A DNA stretch of 64,000 bases from Nocardia neocaledoniensis (GTDB taxonomy: Bacteria > Actinomycetota > Actinomycetes > Mycobacteriales > Mycobacteriaceae): NCBI RefSeq assembly GCF_003182135.1, contig NZ_QGTL01000011.1:176730-240729 (forward strand), read 5' to 3'. Each line of letters opens with the position of its first letter. Position 1 is the first letter of the stretch. Shown one piece after another: positions 50,251 to 60,900 of this stretch. The notes beneath the pieces are model-generated. The model searched no databases and was not told the origin of the DNA. It saw nothing but the letters and a program-made list of their open reading frames with translations. The position numbers and the translations under genes are program-made.

Positions 50251-53200
50251 CGCGTCGACTCGGCCCGGACCGGCCAGTGCGCGGCGAGATCATCGAAATA
50301 CCGCTGGCTGCTCCACAATCGGTAGTTGCCGATCACGTACACCCGCCGCCGCGCCCGCGAGACCGCCGCGTTGAGCACGCTCGGATCGGCCGCGGCCCAC
50401 CGCCGGGACCCGCCCGCGGCGGGGGAGGTGCCCAGGATCAGCACGATCACCTCGGCCGAATTCCCGTGCATCCCGTGGACGGTCCCCACCTGATGGGCCG
50501 CGAACTCCGGCCCGATCACCGCGCGCGCCACCTCGCGCGCGCCGCGCGCCACATCGCGGAACGGGCTGAGGACCCTGATGTCACCCGCGGCGACACCGTC
50601 CTCGGTCAGCTCCGCGAGCAGTTCGGCGAGCGCCTCACCTTCACCCGGGATCCAATTCCCTTCGGCCCGCGCCGATCTGACGTCGATCCACCGGTTCTCC
50701 CCGGGGAATTCCGGCCGCTCCGGCGTGCCGAAGACGAGCAGATCGTCGTCGTAGGCGAGCCGATGGGTGAGCTCGAAGATCGGCAGATCACTGCGCCGAT
50801 GCACCCGCAGCGGCGTCCCGACCCAGACGGGCTCGGCGAGGTCGGCCGGGGTCAGCCAGGTGCCGTGGCGCACGCCGCGATCGGCGGCCCGTCGCGCCGA
50901 GGCCAGGTCCGGCATCCACTCGCGATCCAGCCCGAACTGCCGGACCAGCGCCTCCTGCGCCGAGGTCGGCAGCGTCTGTACCGGTCCCAGCTGACGATGA
51001 TCGCCCACGATCACCGCCCGCCGTGCCCGCCACACGCCACCGGCGACCGACTGCGGCGCCGCCTGCCCGGCGTCGTCGACGAACAGCCAGCCCAGCGCCT
51101 CCCGGCCCAGCCCGGCGAACAGGCGCGGCATCGCGGTGAAGGTCGTCGCGATCATGGGCACCGCGAGGAACAGCGTCTGCCAGGCCGCCGCCACGGTCTC
51201 GGGTTTCGGCTCCTCGGCCAGGTCGCCGCGGATCAGGGCGATCGCGACGATCAGGTTGTCGCGCACCCGGGGCGCCGCGGTGAGCAGGAACGCGCGATGC
51301 AGCCGCAGCGCGGCCAGGAACAACTCTCGGCGCGCCGTCGCGTACTGCTCGTCGGCCCACGGATTGCACAGCTGGAACTGCTCCTCGTCCGCCGCGACAT
51401 CTCCGAAGGGGATGGTGTGTGACCAGTGCTCGCGCGCCCGCTCGATGACGTCGATGGCGGCGGTCCGCCGCTCGGTCAACGCCAGATGGTCGCGGATGAG
51501 CGCGCGCCCGTGCTCGGCGGCTTGCGCCCACTGTTCGCGGGTGTACTCGACCTCGGCCTGGCGTCGCCGCATCTCCGATTCGGCGATGTGGCGTTCGCGC
51601 AGCAGCTCGTTGCTGCGGGTGCTCCACCGCCGGCCCGCCTGGAACCCCGTCGACAGTGAGGTGAGGAATTCGGGCTTCTGCCCACCGTGTTCGCCGAGCA
51701 GCTTGCCCACCCGGTGATGAGTGGCCTGTGCGGCGCGCAGGTGTTCGGTCGCGATCTGGTGCCGTTCGCGCCAATGCGCGTGCGCGGTATCGGCATTGGC
51801 GATCTCGGCGGACAGCGCCTGTAACCGTTCGTGCGTCCCCGGTAGTTCGGCGACGGCGTCGGCGACGTCCTGGCGTTCCTGCGCCAGCCTGCGGACCTCC
51901 GCCCGGCGCCCGGCGAAATCGCGCACGGCGGTGGCCCAGTCGGGCACCGAGTCCGGTTCGGCCTCGGCGTGTTTGAGTAGGTCGAGCATGCCGCTGGACG
52001 TCGCGCTGATCTTGCGTTCGGTGGCGAAGCGCTCACCGAACCAGAAGCGTTCGCCGAAGGTCCGCCGGTTCTCGCCCAGCGCCGCGGCGACCAGTCCCCA
52101 CGCGGGTTCGTCGCCGAGCAGATCGGCGAGCTCGCCGAAATGATCGACCGTCCCGTCGACGGCGTCACGTCGCTGGATCTCGGTGACCACCTCCGCCGCG
52201 GCCTGCTCGCCGCCGGTGCTCAGCACCACCTCGAACCCGGTGACATTCGGCGCCAGCCGATGCGCGCCGACCGTGTAGTTCTTGGCGATCCGCACCTGCT
52301 CGGTGACACCGGTGAACACTGCGAGGGGATCGTCGAACGCCGCCAGTTGCGCGGCGCGCTCGACGACGATGCCGGCGAGTAGATCGCGCAGCATCGTCGT
52401 CGTCCCCGTTCCGGGCGCACCGTGCACCGCGAAGATCCCGGCGCCGTCGCGCAATTCGGTCATCGCCTGGTCGACGGCGAACTGCTGGCCCGACACCAGC
52501 GGATCACCCGGCCAGCGACCGTCCGGAATCCGGTGGGGGAGCAGCCCTTCGACGACGATATCCTGGCGTTCGCGCACGTCGATCCGGTCCTCGACCGGCA
52601 GTGCCTGGGTGGCCGCCAGGTAGTCCCGCAGCGCGACACCGATGTCGCCGCGTTCCACCGCCGCGGCCAACCGGGCCAGGTCCTCGCTGAGCCCACTGTT
52701 GAGCCGGTCCTCCACGGCGACGTTCTCGGCGTCGCGGGCAGGCACCTGGAGGCACGCGACCCGCACGCCACCCGCGCGCAGCTCGGAGCGGATACCGAGG
52801 GCCGAGCACAGTTCGCCGGTGAACGTCTGCAGATCGCGTCCGCTGAGCCGCGGCGCCTCGACGGGCTCCTCGGGGTCGCGGGGCAGGAGCCGCTCGGCGA
52901 AGGCCTGCGCGGACATGCCGGCCAGACCCGGCGAGATGACCCCGCCCGCGGCCAGCAGGGAGGCCCCGACGCCACGGCCCGCCATGTCGAGCGCCCGCCA
53001 GCGCGGCGGCTGCGGCGCGTCATCGTCTTCGAGCGCGGCTTCTCTGGTCAGCGTGTCGAAGGCGGCGGTGAAAGCCGCCGAGTCGGAGTCGAACCCGTCC
53101 ACCCAGCCGGTGTCGCCCGGTCCGGGCGAGCGCAACCGGTTGATCGCCCACGCCAGCCCCGACAGTCGCGCCGAATCCCGGACGACCACGCCGTCCTCGG

Positions 53201-53549
53201 TGAGGGTCACCGCGAAGGCGGCCGTCGTCCCGGCCCGCCGGGCATCGGTCTCGAGCCGGTCCTCGCCGAACGCCCTGACCAGTGCCTCGCGCGCCCGCCC
53301 GATGCCGAACAGGCCGCCGAACACCACGAACTGCCACACCCGCCCGGTCTGGGCGTCGGGCAGCGCGGCGAGGTTCTCCCACGGCGCGGGTTCGTCGGCC
53401 GCCAATTCGACGACGAGACCGGCGTCGGGCAGCGCGCCGACGTCGGGAACGCGATGCGGACCGAACTGTTCCACGGTCTGCCAGAAACGTACGAGCCGCG
53501 CAGCGTGCTCGGATCCGCCCACGAAGCACCTCAATCCGTCGGCCATCAT
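50232..53549 (-). CDS. Very large UPF1-like SF1 ATPase/helicase with degenerate Walker A
   Basis: The product is 1105 residues. The N-terminal 360 residues are unassigned. The ATPase core begins with IFAVHGAPGTGTTTMLRDL at about 373-391, where residue 383, the Walker A lysine, is Thr. A 200-residue coiled-coil-like insertion follows (about 520-730). Walker B is LFVDDAGQAAP instead of DEAGQA, then GDHRQLGPV, VGTVHGMHGNSAEVIVL and AVSRARRRVYVIG, the AAA_11/AAA_12 helicase motifs III to VI. SF1 helicases of this type act on nucleic acids. Whether this one hydrolyses ATP is doubtful. Tandem ATGs at 53549 and 53546. It overlaps the methyltransferase by 19 nt. Confidence 0.82.
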   Translation of the reverse strand: MMADGLRCFVGGSEHAARLVRFWQTVEQFGPHRVPDVGALPDAGLVVELAADEPAPWENLAALPDAQTGRVWQFVVFGGLFGIGRAREALVRAFGEDRLETDARRAGTTAAFAVTLTEDGVVVRDSARLSGLAWAINRLRSPGPGDTGWVDGFDSDSAAFTAAFDTLTREAALEDDDAPQPPRWRALDMAGRGVGASLLAAGGVISPGLAGMSAQAFAERLLPRDPEEPVEAPRLSGRDLQTFTGELCSALGIRSELRAGGVRVACLQVPARDAENVAVEDRLNSGLSEDLARLAAAVERGDIGVALRDYLAATQALPVEDRIDVRERQDIVVEGLLPHRIPDGRWPGDPLVSGQQFAVDQAMTELRDGAGIFAVHGAPGTGTTTMLRDLLAGIVVERAAQLAAFDDPLAVFTGVTEQVRIAKNYTVGAHRLAPNVTGFEVVLSTGGEQAAAEVVTEIQRRDAVDGTVDHFGELADLLGDEPAWGLVAAALGENRRTFGERFWFGERFATERKISATSSGMLDLLKHAEAEPDSVPDWATAVRDFAGRRAEVRRLAQERQDVADAVAELPGTHERLQALSAEIANADTAHAHWRERHQIATEHLRAAQATHHRVGKLLGEHGGQKPEFLTSLSTGFQAGRRWSTRSNELLRERHIAESEMRRRQAEVEYTREQWAQAAEHGRALIRDHLALTERRTAAIDVIERAREHWSHTIPFGDVAADEEQFQLCNPWADEQYATARRELFLAALRLHRAFLLTAAPRVRDNLIVAIALIRGDLAEEPKPETVAAAWQTLFLAVPMIATTFTAMPRLFAGLGREALGWLFVDDAGQAAPQSVAGGVWRARRAVIVGDHRQLGPVQTLPTSAQEALVRQFGLDREWMPDLASARRAADRGVRHGTWLTPADLAEPVWVGTPLRVHRRSDLPIFELTHRLAYDDDLLVFGTPERPEFPGENRWIDVRSARAEGNWIPGEGEALAELLAELTEDGVAAGDIRVLSPFRDVARGAREVARAVIGPEFAAHQVGTVHGMHGNSAEVIVLILGTSPAAGGSRRWAAADPSVLNAAVSRARRRVYVIGNYRLWSSQRYFDDLAAHWPVRAESTRQAVSR

Positions 53550-53612
53550 GCTGACAACCCCGAATACGCTACGCGATCGCGTTCCCCCTGGCACGCCACC
53601 CCGGGGCGCGCG

Positions 53613-54935
53613 TCAGCCGGTGAACCCGGGCAGCTGCCGTGCGTCGGCGACCGCTTCGCCCAGTTGAGCAGCGGCGTAACACAGTTGGTCCGCCGTGTGC
53701 TCGGAGGTCAGGAAGAAGCGCAGCCGCTCGCTGCCGACCGGCACCGCGGGCGGGGTGATCGAGCCGGCGTAGATCCCGTGCTGCAGCAGCCGCGACGCGA
53801 CGTACCCGGCGCGGTGTTCCTCGGGAACCAGGACCGGGCAGATCGGCGTGCCCTCCGACACCCCGAGGTCGAGACCGCGCGCGGTGAGCAACGAATGGAA
53901 GAGTTCGGCATTGGCCCACAACCTGGTCAGCCGCTGCGGTTCGCTGTCGAGGACGTCGAGCGCGGCCGACGCGGCGGCGATGGTCGACGGCGCGGGCCCG
54001 CCGCTGAGCGTCGACACCCCGGGCGCGGCGAATTTCATCGCCGCGATCAGTTCGGCGTCGCCGGCGAGGAAGCCGCCGCAGCTGCCCAGCGCTTTGGACA
54101 GGGTGCCCATCCAGAGGTCGACCGCGTCGCCGGGTAGGTCGAAGTGTTCGCGGACGCCACGGCCCGTCGCGCCGAACACCCCCAGCGAATGTGCCTCGTC
54201 GACCATGACCGCGCAGTCGAATTCCCTCGCCACCGCGGCGATCTCGGCGACCCGGCCGATCGCGCCGTCCATGCTGTAGTGGCCTTCGAGCACCACGAGC
54301 GCGCGATCGAACTCGCCGCGCGCCATCCGCAGGACCGAGCGCAGCGAGTCGGGATCGTTGTGCCGGAACGTCAGCTGCCGCGCACCCGACCACCGCACTC
54401 CCGAGCTCACGCTGCGGTGGATGAGCGAGTCACAGACGGCGACATCGCCAGCGCCGAGCAGGAACCCGATCACTCCCGCGTTGGTGAGGTAGCCGCTGGT
54501 GGACACCAGCGCGTCGCCCACCTCGTACATCCCGGCCAGCCGCTGCTCGAGCTCGCCGTAGAGCGGGATCTCACCGGCGATGATCCGCGAGGCCGACGCG
54601 GACGCGCCGTAGGTGTCGAGCGCGTCCTTGGCCGCCTGGATCACCGTCGGGTGATTGGCCAGGCCGAGGTAGTTGTAGGCGCTGAAATTGACCAGTTCCC
54701 TGCCCTGCCACCGGATCACGGTGTCGTTGGGGCTCTCGCGCAGCAGGAACACCGGGTTCGGCATGTCGAACCGCGCGTGCGTCCGCGCGATCAGCTCGCG
54801 TTTGCGCGCCATCGCCGCCACCTCCGGGTGATCGGCGAACTGGCGGCCGGGACCACGCCGACGGGCGACGGGCGCGGGCGCCTGCGCCGAGCCGTTCAGC
54901 AGTTTCCTGGCCAGCTCGCGGGCCGATTCGCTCAT
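53613..54935 (-). CDS. Alpha-oxoamine synthase (AONS-like)
   Basis: This 440-residue PLP enzyme of the 8-amino-7-oxononanoate synthase/serine palmitoyltransferase family condenses an acyl thioester with an amino acid, releasing CO2, to give an alpha-amino ketone. It has VNFSAYNYLGLANHP, GHYSMDGAIG, DEAHSLGVFG (Asp246-Glu-Ala-His249) and the PLP lysine Lys281 in GTLSKALGSCGGFL. A roughly 50-residue N-terminal extension is present. Its ATG overlaps the PKS stop by 4 nt, so it is translationally coupled. The context predicts off-loading of the PKS chain as an alpha-amino ketone; biotin synthesis is unlikely. Confidence 0.9.
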   Translation of the reverse strand: MSESARELARKLLNGSAQAPAPVARRRGPGRQFADHPEVAAMARKRELIARTHARFDMPNPVFLLRESPNDTVIRWQGRELVNFSAYNYLGLANHPTVIQAAKDALDTYGASASASRIIAGEIPLYGELEQRLAGMYEVGDALVSTSGYLTNAGVIGFLLGAGDVAVCDSLIHRSVSSGVRWSGARQLTFRHNDPDSLRSVLRMARGEFDRALVVLEGHYSMDGAIGRVAEIAAVAREFDCAVMVDEAHSLGVFGATGRGVREHFDLPGDAVDLWMGTLSKALGSCGGFLAGDAELIAAMKFAAPGVSTLSGGPAPSTIAAASAALDVLDSEPQRLTRLWANAELFHSLLTARGLDLGVSEGTPICPVLVPEEHRAGYVASRLLQHGIYAGSITPPAVPVGSERLRFFLTSEHTADQLCYAAAQLGEAVADARQLPGFTG

Positions 54936-57900
54936 GCCGTCGCCCCGCCGACCAGCACCGCGGCCACCCGCGCACCGGCCTGTTCGAGGCTGAACGAGCG
55001 GCCCATGTTCATCGTCATCAGGTCGACGCCGAGCGATTTCGTCACCATCGCGCCGAATTCCACCGCCATCAGCGAGTCCAGGCCGAGTTCGGGCACCGGC
55101 ACCGTCAGATCGATGGTGTCCGCCGCGACGCCCATCACCTGCGCCAGGTGTTCGGCCAGCAGATAGGCGACCACTTCGCCACGCTTGTCGGCGTCGAGCG
55201 CGGCGAGTTCGGTGCGCAGCCGCGCCGCCGCCGAGTCATCGTGTGCCGCCGCGGCGATCTGCTCGGCGAGCCGCCCGGTCTGTGCGAAGAACGGCGCGGT
55301 CGCGGCCACCTTGGACCAGTCGATCGGCATGATCACCGCGTGCGTCATTCCCAGGCGCAGGGCCTGTTCGAGGTAGGCGGTGCCCTCGTCCATGTCGAAG
55401 GAGTCGAAGCCGGTGGTCCGCAGATAGCGGGCGATGTTCTCGTCGGCTGCCGCCATCCCGCCGCCGGACATGTGCCCCCAGCCGACCGCGAGCGCGACGC
55501 CACCCGCCCTGGTCACCGCGTCGGCGTAGGCGTGCAGCGCGGAATTGGCGGCGGTGTAGGCGAATTGGCCGACGGCGCCGAACATCGCCGAGCCCGAGGA
55601 GTACAGCACGAAGTGGTCGAGCCGCGCGTCCACCGCGTCCAGCCCCGCGACCAGCGCGCGCATCCCATCCACTTTCGGCCGGTACACCGTGGCCAGGCTG
55701 TCGCGGTCCATGGCGGTGGCGCGGTGGTCGTCGATGACGCCCGCGGTGTGGAACACCCCGCGCAGCGGTGTCGAGGGCCGGTGCGCGCGGGCGATCACCG
55801 CGGCCACCGCGCCGACGTCGGTGATGTCGACCTGTTCGGCCGTCACGGTGACGCCCTGCTCGGCCCACGCCGCGAGCTGCGCGCGGGCGGCCTCGGTGCG
55901 TGCGCCGCCGCGCCCGAGCAAGGTCAACCGGCGCGCGCCCTTGCCGACCAGCCATCGCCCGGTCGCCAGCCCGAACGCCCCGAAACCGCCCGTGATCAGG
56001 TACTCCGCCGCTGCCTCGACGCGCACCTCCGGCAGCACCGGTCGCACAGAAGGCTCGGTCTCGGTGAGATCCAGCGCCACTCGGCCGCCACCGCTGGAGC
56101 GCGCCACGGCCTCGAGCGCGTGACCTACTTCGGCGGTGCCGTAGTAGGTGAACGGCAGCGGCCGGTAGGTGCCGTCGTCGAGGCGGGCGTTGATCCGCCG
56201 GATCAACGCGAGCACATCGTCGCGTCGCACCCGCGCCATACGGTCCAGATCGAAGGAGTAGTAGGCGATGTTCTTGTCGAAGGCCGACAGGTCGAGCACG
56301 CCGCCCGCGTAGATGTCGGCCTTGCCGATCTCGACGATGCGCCCGAATTCGGCGACCATGGTGAAGTTCTGGCGCTGGAGTTCGCCCGGCGCGGTACTGA
56401 GGATCACGTCGACGCCGCGTCCGTCGGTGAGCGCGAGCACCTCGTCGACGAGTGTGAGCGAGCGCGAACCCAAGACGTGGTCGGCGCCGTCCTCGCGGAC
56501 CTTCGCCCGCCGCTCCTCGGTACTCGCGGTCCCGATGACGACGGCCCCGTGCTGCTTGGCGATCTGCACCGCCGCGGTCCCGACACCGCCCGCGGCACCG
56601 TGCACCAGCACCGTCTCACCCGGCCGGATCCGGGCCAATTCCAGCAGCGAGTGCTCGGCGGTGGCGAAGGCCGTGCCGCTGGTGCACCGGCCGGGCTCGG
56701 TTGCCGGCGCGACGTGTGCGAGCAGATCGGCGTCGGTGGTGTGGTAGCGCGCCACCATGCCCTTGGAGGTCAACACCACCGTGTCGCCGACCGCGAATCC
56801 GGTGACGCCGGGACCGACGCGGACCACCCGCGCGGCGCCTTCCATCCCGGGCACCGTCCCGAAATACGTGGGCGCCAGCTCGCGTTCACCCAGCACGCCG
56901 ATCACCTTCAGCGCGTCCTTGTAGTTGAGACCGACCGCGAGCATCCGCACCTCGACCTCACCGGCGCCGGGCGCTCGCCGCTCGCAGCGCCGCCAGCCCA
57001 GCCGCGCGAAGGTCCGCGAGGGCGGCACCTCCAGCGCGAAGTTCGCCTCGGGATCGGCGAGCGGTGCCGCGGTGTCGAGCGCGTCGAGCCGCCGCGACAG
57101 CGACCGTTCGACCACGGTGGTCCACCGCAGACCGTTGCGCAGCACGACCTCGTCACTGAGGTCGTAGGTGAACGCTCCCGGTACCGCGAGTTCGGCGGCG
57201 AGCTCGGCCGCCGTCACCTCCGCGTCGACGTCGATCAGCCGCCACCGCAATCTCGGCTGCTCGTTGAGCAGCACCCGCCGCGCCCCGGCGATCGCGGCCT
57301 GGCCCGGATCGGGGGCGGTCGCGTCGGCGGGATGGGCGTAGGCGTGCGCGGTGAGCACGGTGACGTGCAGCGACCCGTCGCCGGTCATCGGCAGGTCGAC
57401 GCCCAGCTCGGCACAGCGTTCGTCGAGGAACCGTTCGAGCGTCACCGCGATCTCGCGCAGGGCCCACAGCGCCGTGACATCCTCCGCCGCGCCAGGCACC
57501 ACACAGACGTGCACGCGGCTCACCCCGTCGGCGGCGAAGATGTCCCGCAGCTGTCTCGTCAGGGCGCCCACCAGCTCGTCGTCATCGAGATCCACTGCGA
57601 CGACCGCGGATCCGGCGCCGTCGACGGAGACCGCCTTGCGCACCTGCTCGAGGCGATGCTCGATCCCGTCCCCGAAGCCGAGCACCAGGCTGAACAACCC
57701 GTCGCCACCGGGCAGACCCGCCGTGTCGACGGGCTCACGCAACTCCCAGCGTTCCTCGTAGAACAGGTCGGTCATCCGTTGCAGTGGCCCGCCGCGCGGT
57801 GTCAGCGATCCGAACTGAACCCCGCTGAGCTGCAAGCACACTCCGCCCTCGGCGTCCACCAGATCGATATCGGCGACCGAGTCCTCGCGCAGCCGGGCGA

Positions 57901-60900
57901 GGACGATCACCTCGGCGGGCAGCGGCGCGAGGCGACGCACCGACCGCACTCCGGTCGGCACCATCGTCCCCGCCGCCGCCTGCCCGGCCAGCAGCGCCGC
58001 GACCGCTTGCAGTGCCGCGTCCACCACCGCAGGATGCGCGAGATACCCGCTCTCCTGGCCGATTTCGCCGTCCACGCGTGCGACCACCATCGCCGATCCC
58101 AGCCCGATCGAGGTGACCCGCCGGAAGGCCGGACCATACTCCAACCCCACAGCGGCCAGCCCCGCGTAGAAGTCGTCCGGTTCGACCGAAGTCAGCGAAT
58201 CCGCGTCGGGCACCTCAGCGGTGACGGGGGAGTAGCCGCCCTCGACGACCCGGCCCATCGCGTGCACAGTCCACACCGTTCCGGCGGCGCCGCGCGAACG
58301 GATCGTGAACCGCCCGGTGGACTCCTCCAGATGCAGATCGACGACGGGCGCGGTCCCACTGTTCACCACCAGCGGCGCCACGAACCGCACCCCCTCGAGC
58401 CCGACCTGCGCGGACTCGGACCTGGCCGCGGCCGCGCTCAACGCGGCGTCGAGATATCCCGCACCCGGCAGGATCGTCCTCCCACCCACGACGTGATCGG
58501 CCAGCCACGGCTGCGCCGGGATCGCGAGGTGCAACCGCCACGTCGCGGGATCCTCGGGCAGCCGATCACCCAACATGGGCGGCGCCCCGGGCGTGCCGTG
58601 CCGCGACAACCGCAGCTCGGGCAGTTCGGACCGCAATCGGGCGCGCTGCCACGGATAGCGGGGCAGGTCGACATGCGGTGTGGGTCCTTGCACGCCGGCG
58701 AACAACCGCTCGATGTCGAGCGCGCCGGCCGCGTAGAGATCGGCCAGCACCTGACGCAGACTCTCCGCGTCACCACGATCCCGGCGCAGAGTGGCGACCG
58801 TGGTGCCCGCCTCGCCCGCGCCGATCAGCATCTCCCGGATATTGGCTCCCACCACCGGGTGTGGACCGACCTCGACGAACACCCGATGCCCGGCCTTGAT
58901 CACCGCCGACACCGCGTCGGCGAAACGCACCGGCCTGCGCACATTCGCGCACCAGTACTCGGCATCCCACGTCGCGCCGGTGACAGCCTCGCCCGTCACT
59001 GTGGAGTACAGCGGAATCCGGGGTTCGGCGACGGTGAGCCCGGCCAGTTCGGTGCGCAGTTCGTCGAGAATCGGGTCCATCAGCGCACTGTGATAAGGCA
59101 CCTCCACCCGCAGTCGTCGTGCGAAAACGCCACGGGCGGAGAGTAGTTCGGCGATCGCGTCGAGTTCGCTGACCGCACCGGCCAAGGTGACGGCCCCGGG
59201 ACTGTTGATCGCCGCGATGTCGACGGAATCGTCACCGGCGATGAGCTCGGCCGCCTCCTCGGCGCCGAGTCCCACCGCGAGCATCCCACCCGACCCGGCC
59301 GTCGTCGCCTGCAGCCGCGCACGGTGGAAGCTGACCAGCACGGCATCGCGCAGCGACAGCACCCCGGTCACACAGGCCGCCGCCACCTCGCCGACGCTGT
59401 GGCCGATCACCGCCACGGGCTCGATCCCGAACTCCCGCAGGGCGGCATGCAGCGCGACCTGGATGAGGAAGGTGGCCGGTTGCGCCACCGCGGTGCTGGT
59501 CACCCGCGACTCCGCTTCGGGCCGCAGCAGTTCCTCGATGATCGACCACCCCGTTACCGCGCGGAACTCCGTGTCGATCCGCCGCGCTTCCTCGGCGAAA
59601 GTGCCTTCCCCGGTAAGCAGTTCGCGGGCCATACCCCACCACTGCGGCCCCATGCCCGTGAAGACATACACCGGCGCCGCGGCCCGCTTCACGACGGTTC
59701 GCCCGACCCGCCCCGACCCCGTGGCCAGCTCCATCAGCCCCTGCACCAACGCGGTGTCCTCCGCGAACGGAATCGCGGCTCGCACCGGATGATGGTGACG
59801 GCGCCGCCAGGCAGCCTCCGCCAGCATCGCCGGATCCGCGCCGTCGGCGATCCGCTCGGCCACCCCGCGCGCCAGTTCCCGCACCGCCGCCTCGGAACGC
59901 CCCGACAACGGCATGACCCCGAAATGCGCCGGCGCGCGATCGGCTCCGCCGCTCGGCCGGTACTCCTGCAGAATCGCGTGCGCGTTCGTCCCGCCGTAAC
60001 CGAACCCGTTCACCGCCACCGTCATCCGCTCGACCTCGTCGGCGACCGGCTCGGCCTCGGTCTGCACCCGAATTCCCCACTCCGCGAAGGGAATATCCGG
60101 ATTCGGCGTCTCGAGCCACCCCTGCGGCGGAATCGTGCGATGCCGCACCGCCAGCGCGGACTTGATGACCCCCGCGATCCCCGACGCTGCCTCGGTGTGC
60201 CCCAGCGTCGCCTTCAACGAACCGACCGGAAGCGGTTCGGTCCGCCCCACGCCATACGCCTGTCCGATGGCCCGCAACTCGAGCGGATCACCGACCGGCG
60301 TTCCGGTCCCGTGCGCCTCGACATAGCTGACCTGTGTCGCCGCGACCCCGGAACGCCGGATGACTGTGCGCGCCAACGATTCCTGTGCCGCCGCGTTGGG
60401 CACCGTGATGGCCGTGGTCCGCCCGTCCTGATTCGTCCCGGTCGCCTTGACCACCGCGTAGACCCGGTCACCGTCGCGCTCGGCGTCGGCGAGCCTCTTC
60501 AACACCACGACCCCGGCACCCTCACCGCGGCCGTACCCGTCGGCCGCCGCGTCGAACGGCTTGCTGCGCCCATCGGCGGCGAGGAACCCGCCCTTGCACA
60601 TCGAGACGAAGGTCTCCGGCTGCACCATGACGTTCACGCCGCCGGCGATCGCCAGCTCGCAGTCGCCGTTCTCGATCGCCCGGCACGCCAGATGCAACGC
60701 CACCAGCGACGACGAACACGCCGTATCCACCGTCACCGCAGGCCCTTTGAGATCCAGCGCGTAGGCGATCCGGTTCGACAGCATCGTGTACGACACCCCG
60801 ACCGCCGTGTGCAGATCCACATGCGGGAGCGCGGGCCCCACCGACGCCGCGAGCTGGTCGAGCGTGAACGCCCCGACATAAACGCCGACCGAAGCGCCTG

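Noticed and set aside
53613..54935. BioF of a biotin operon
   Set aside because: No other bio gene is near, and translational coupling to a PKS argues for chain release instead.
55148..59146. A 1332-codon open frame on the plus strand opposite the PKS
   Set aside because: It is a high-G+C antisense shadow: Arg/His/Gly-rich without domains, and the minus strand carries a complete PKS with all catalytic motifs.
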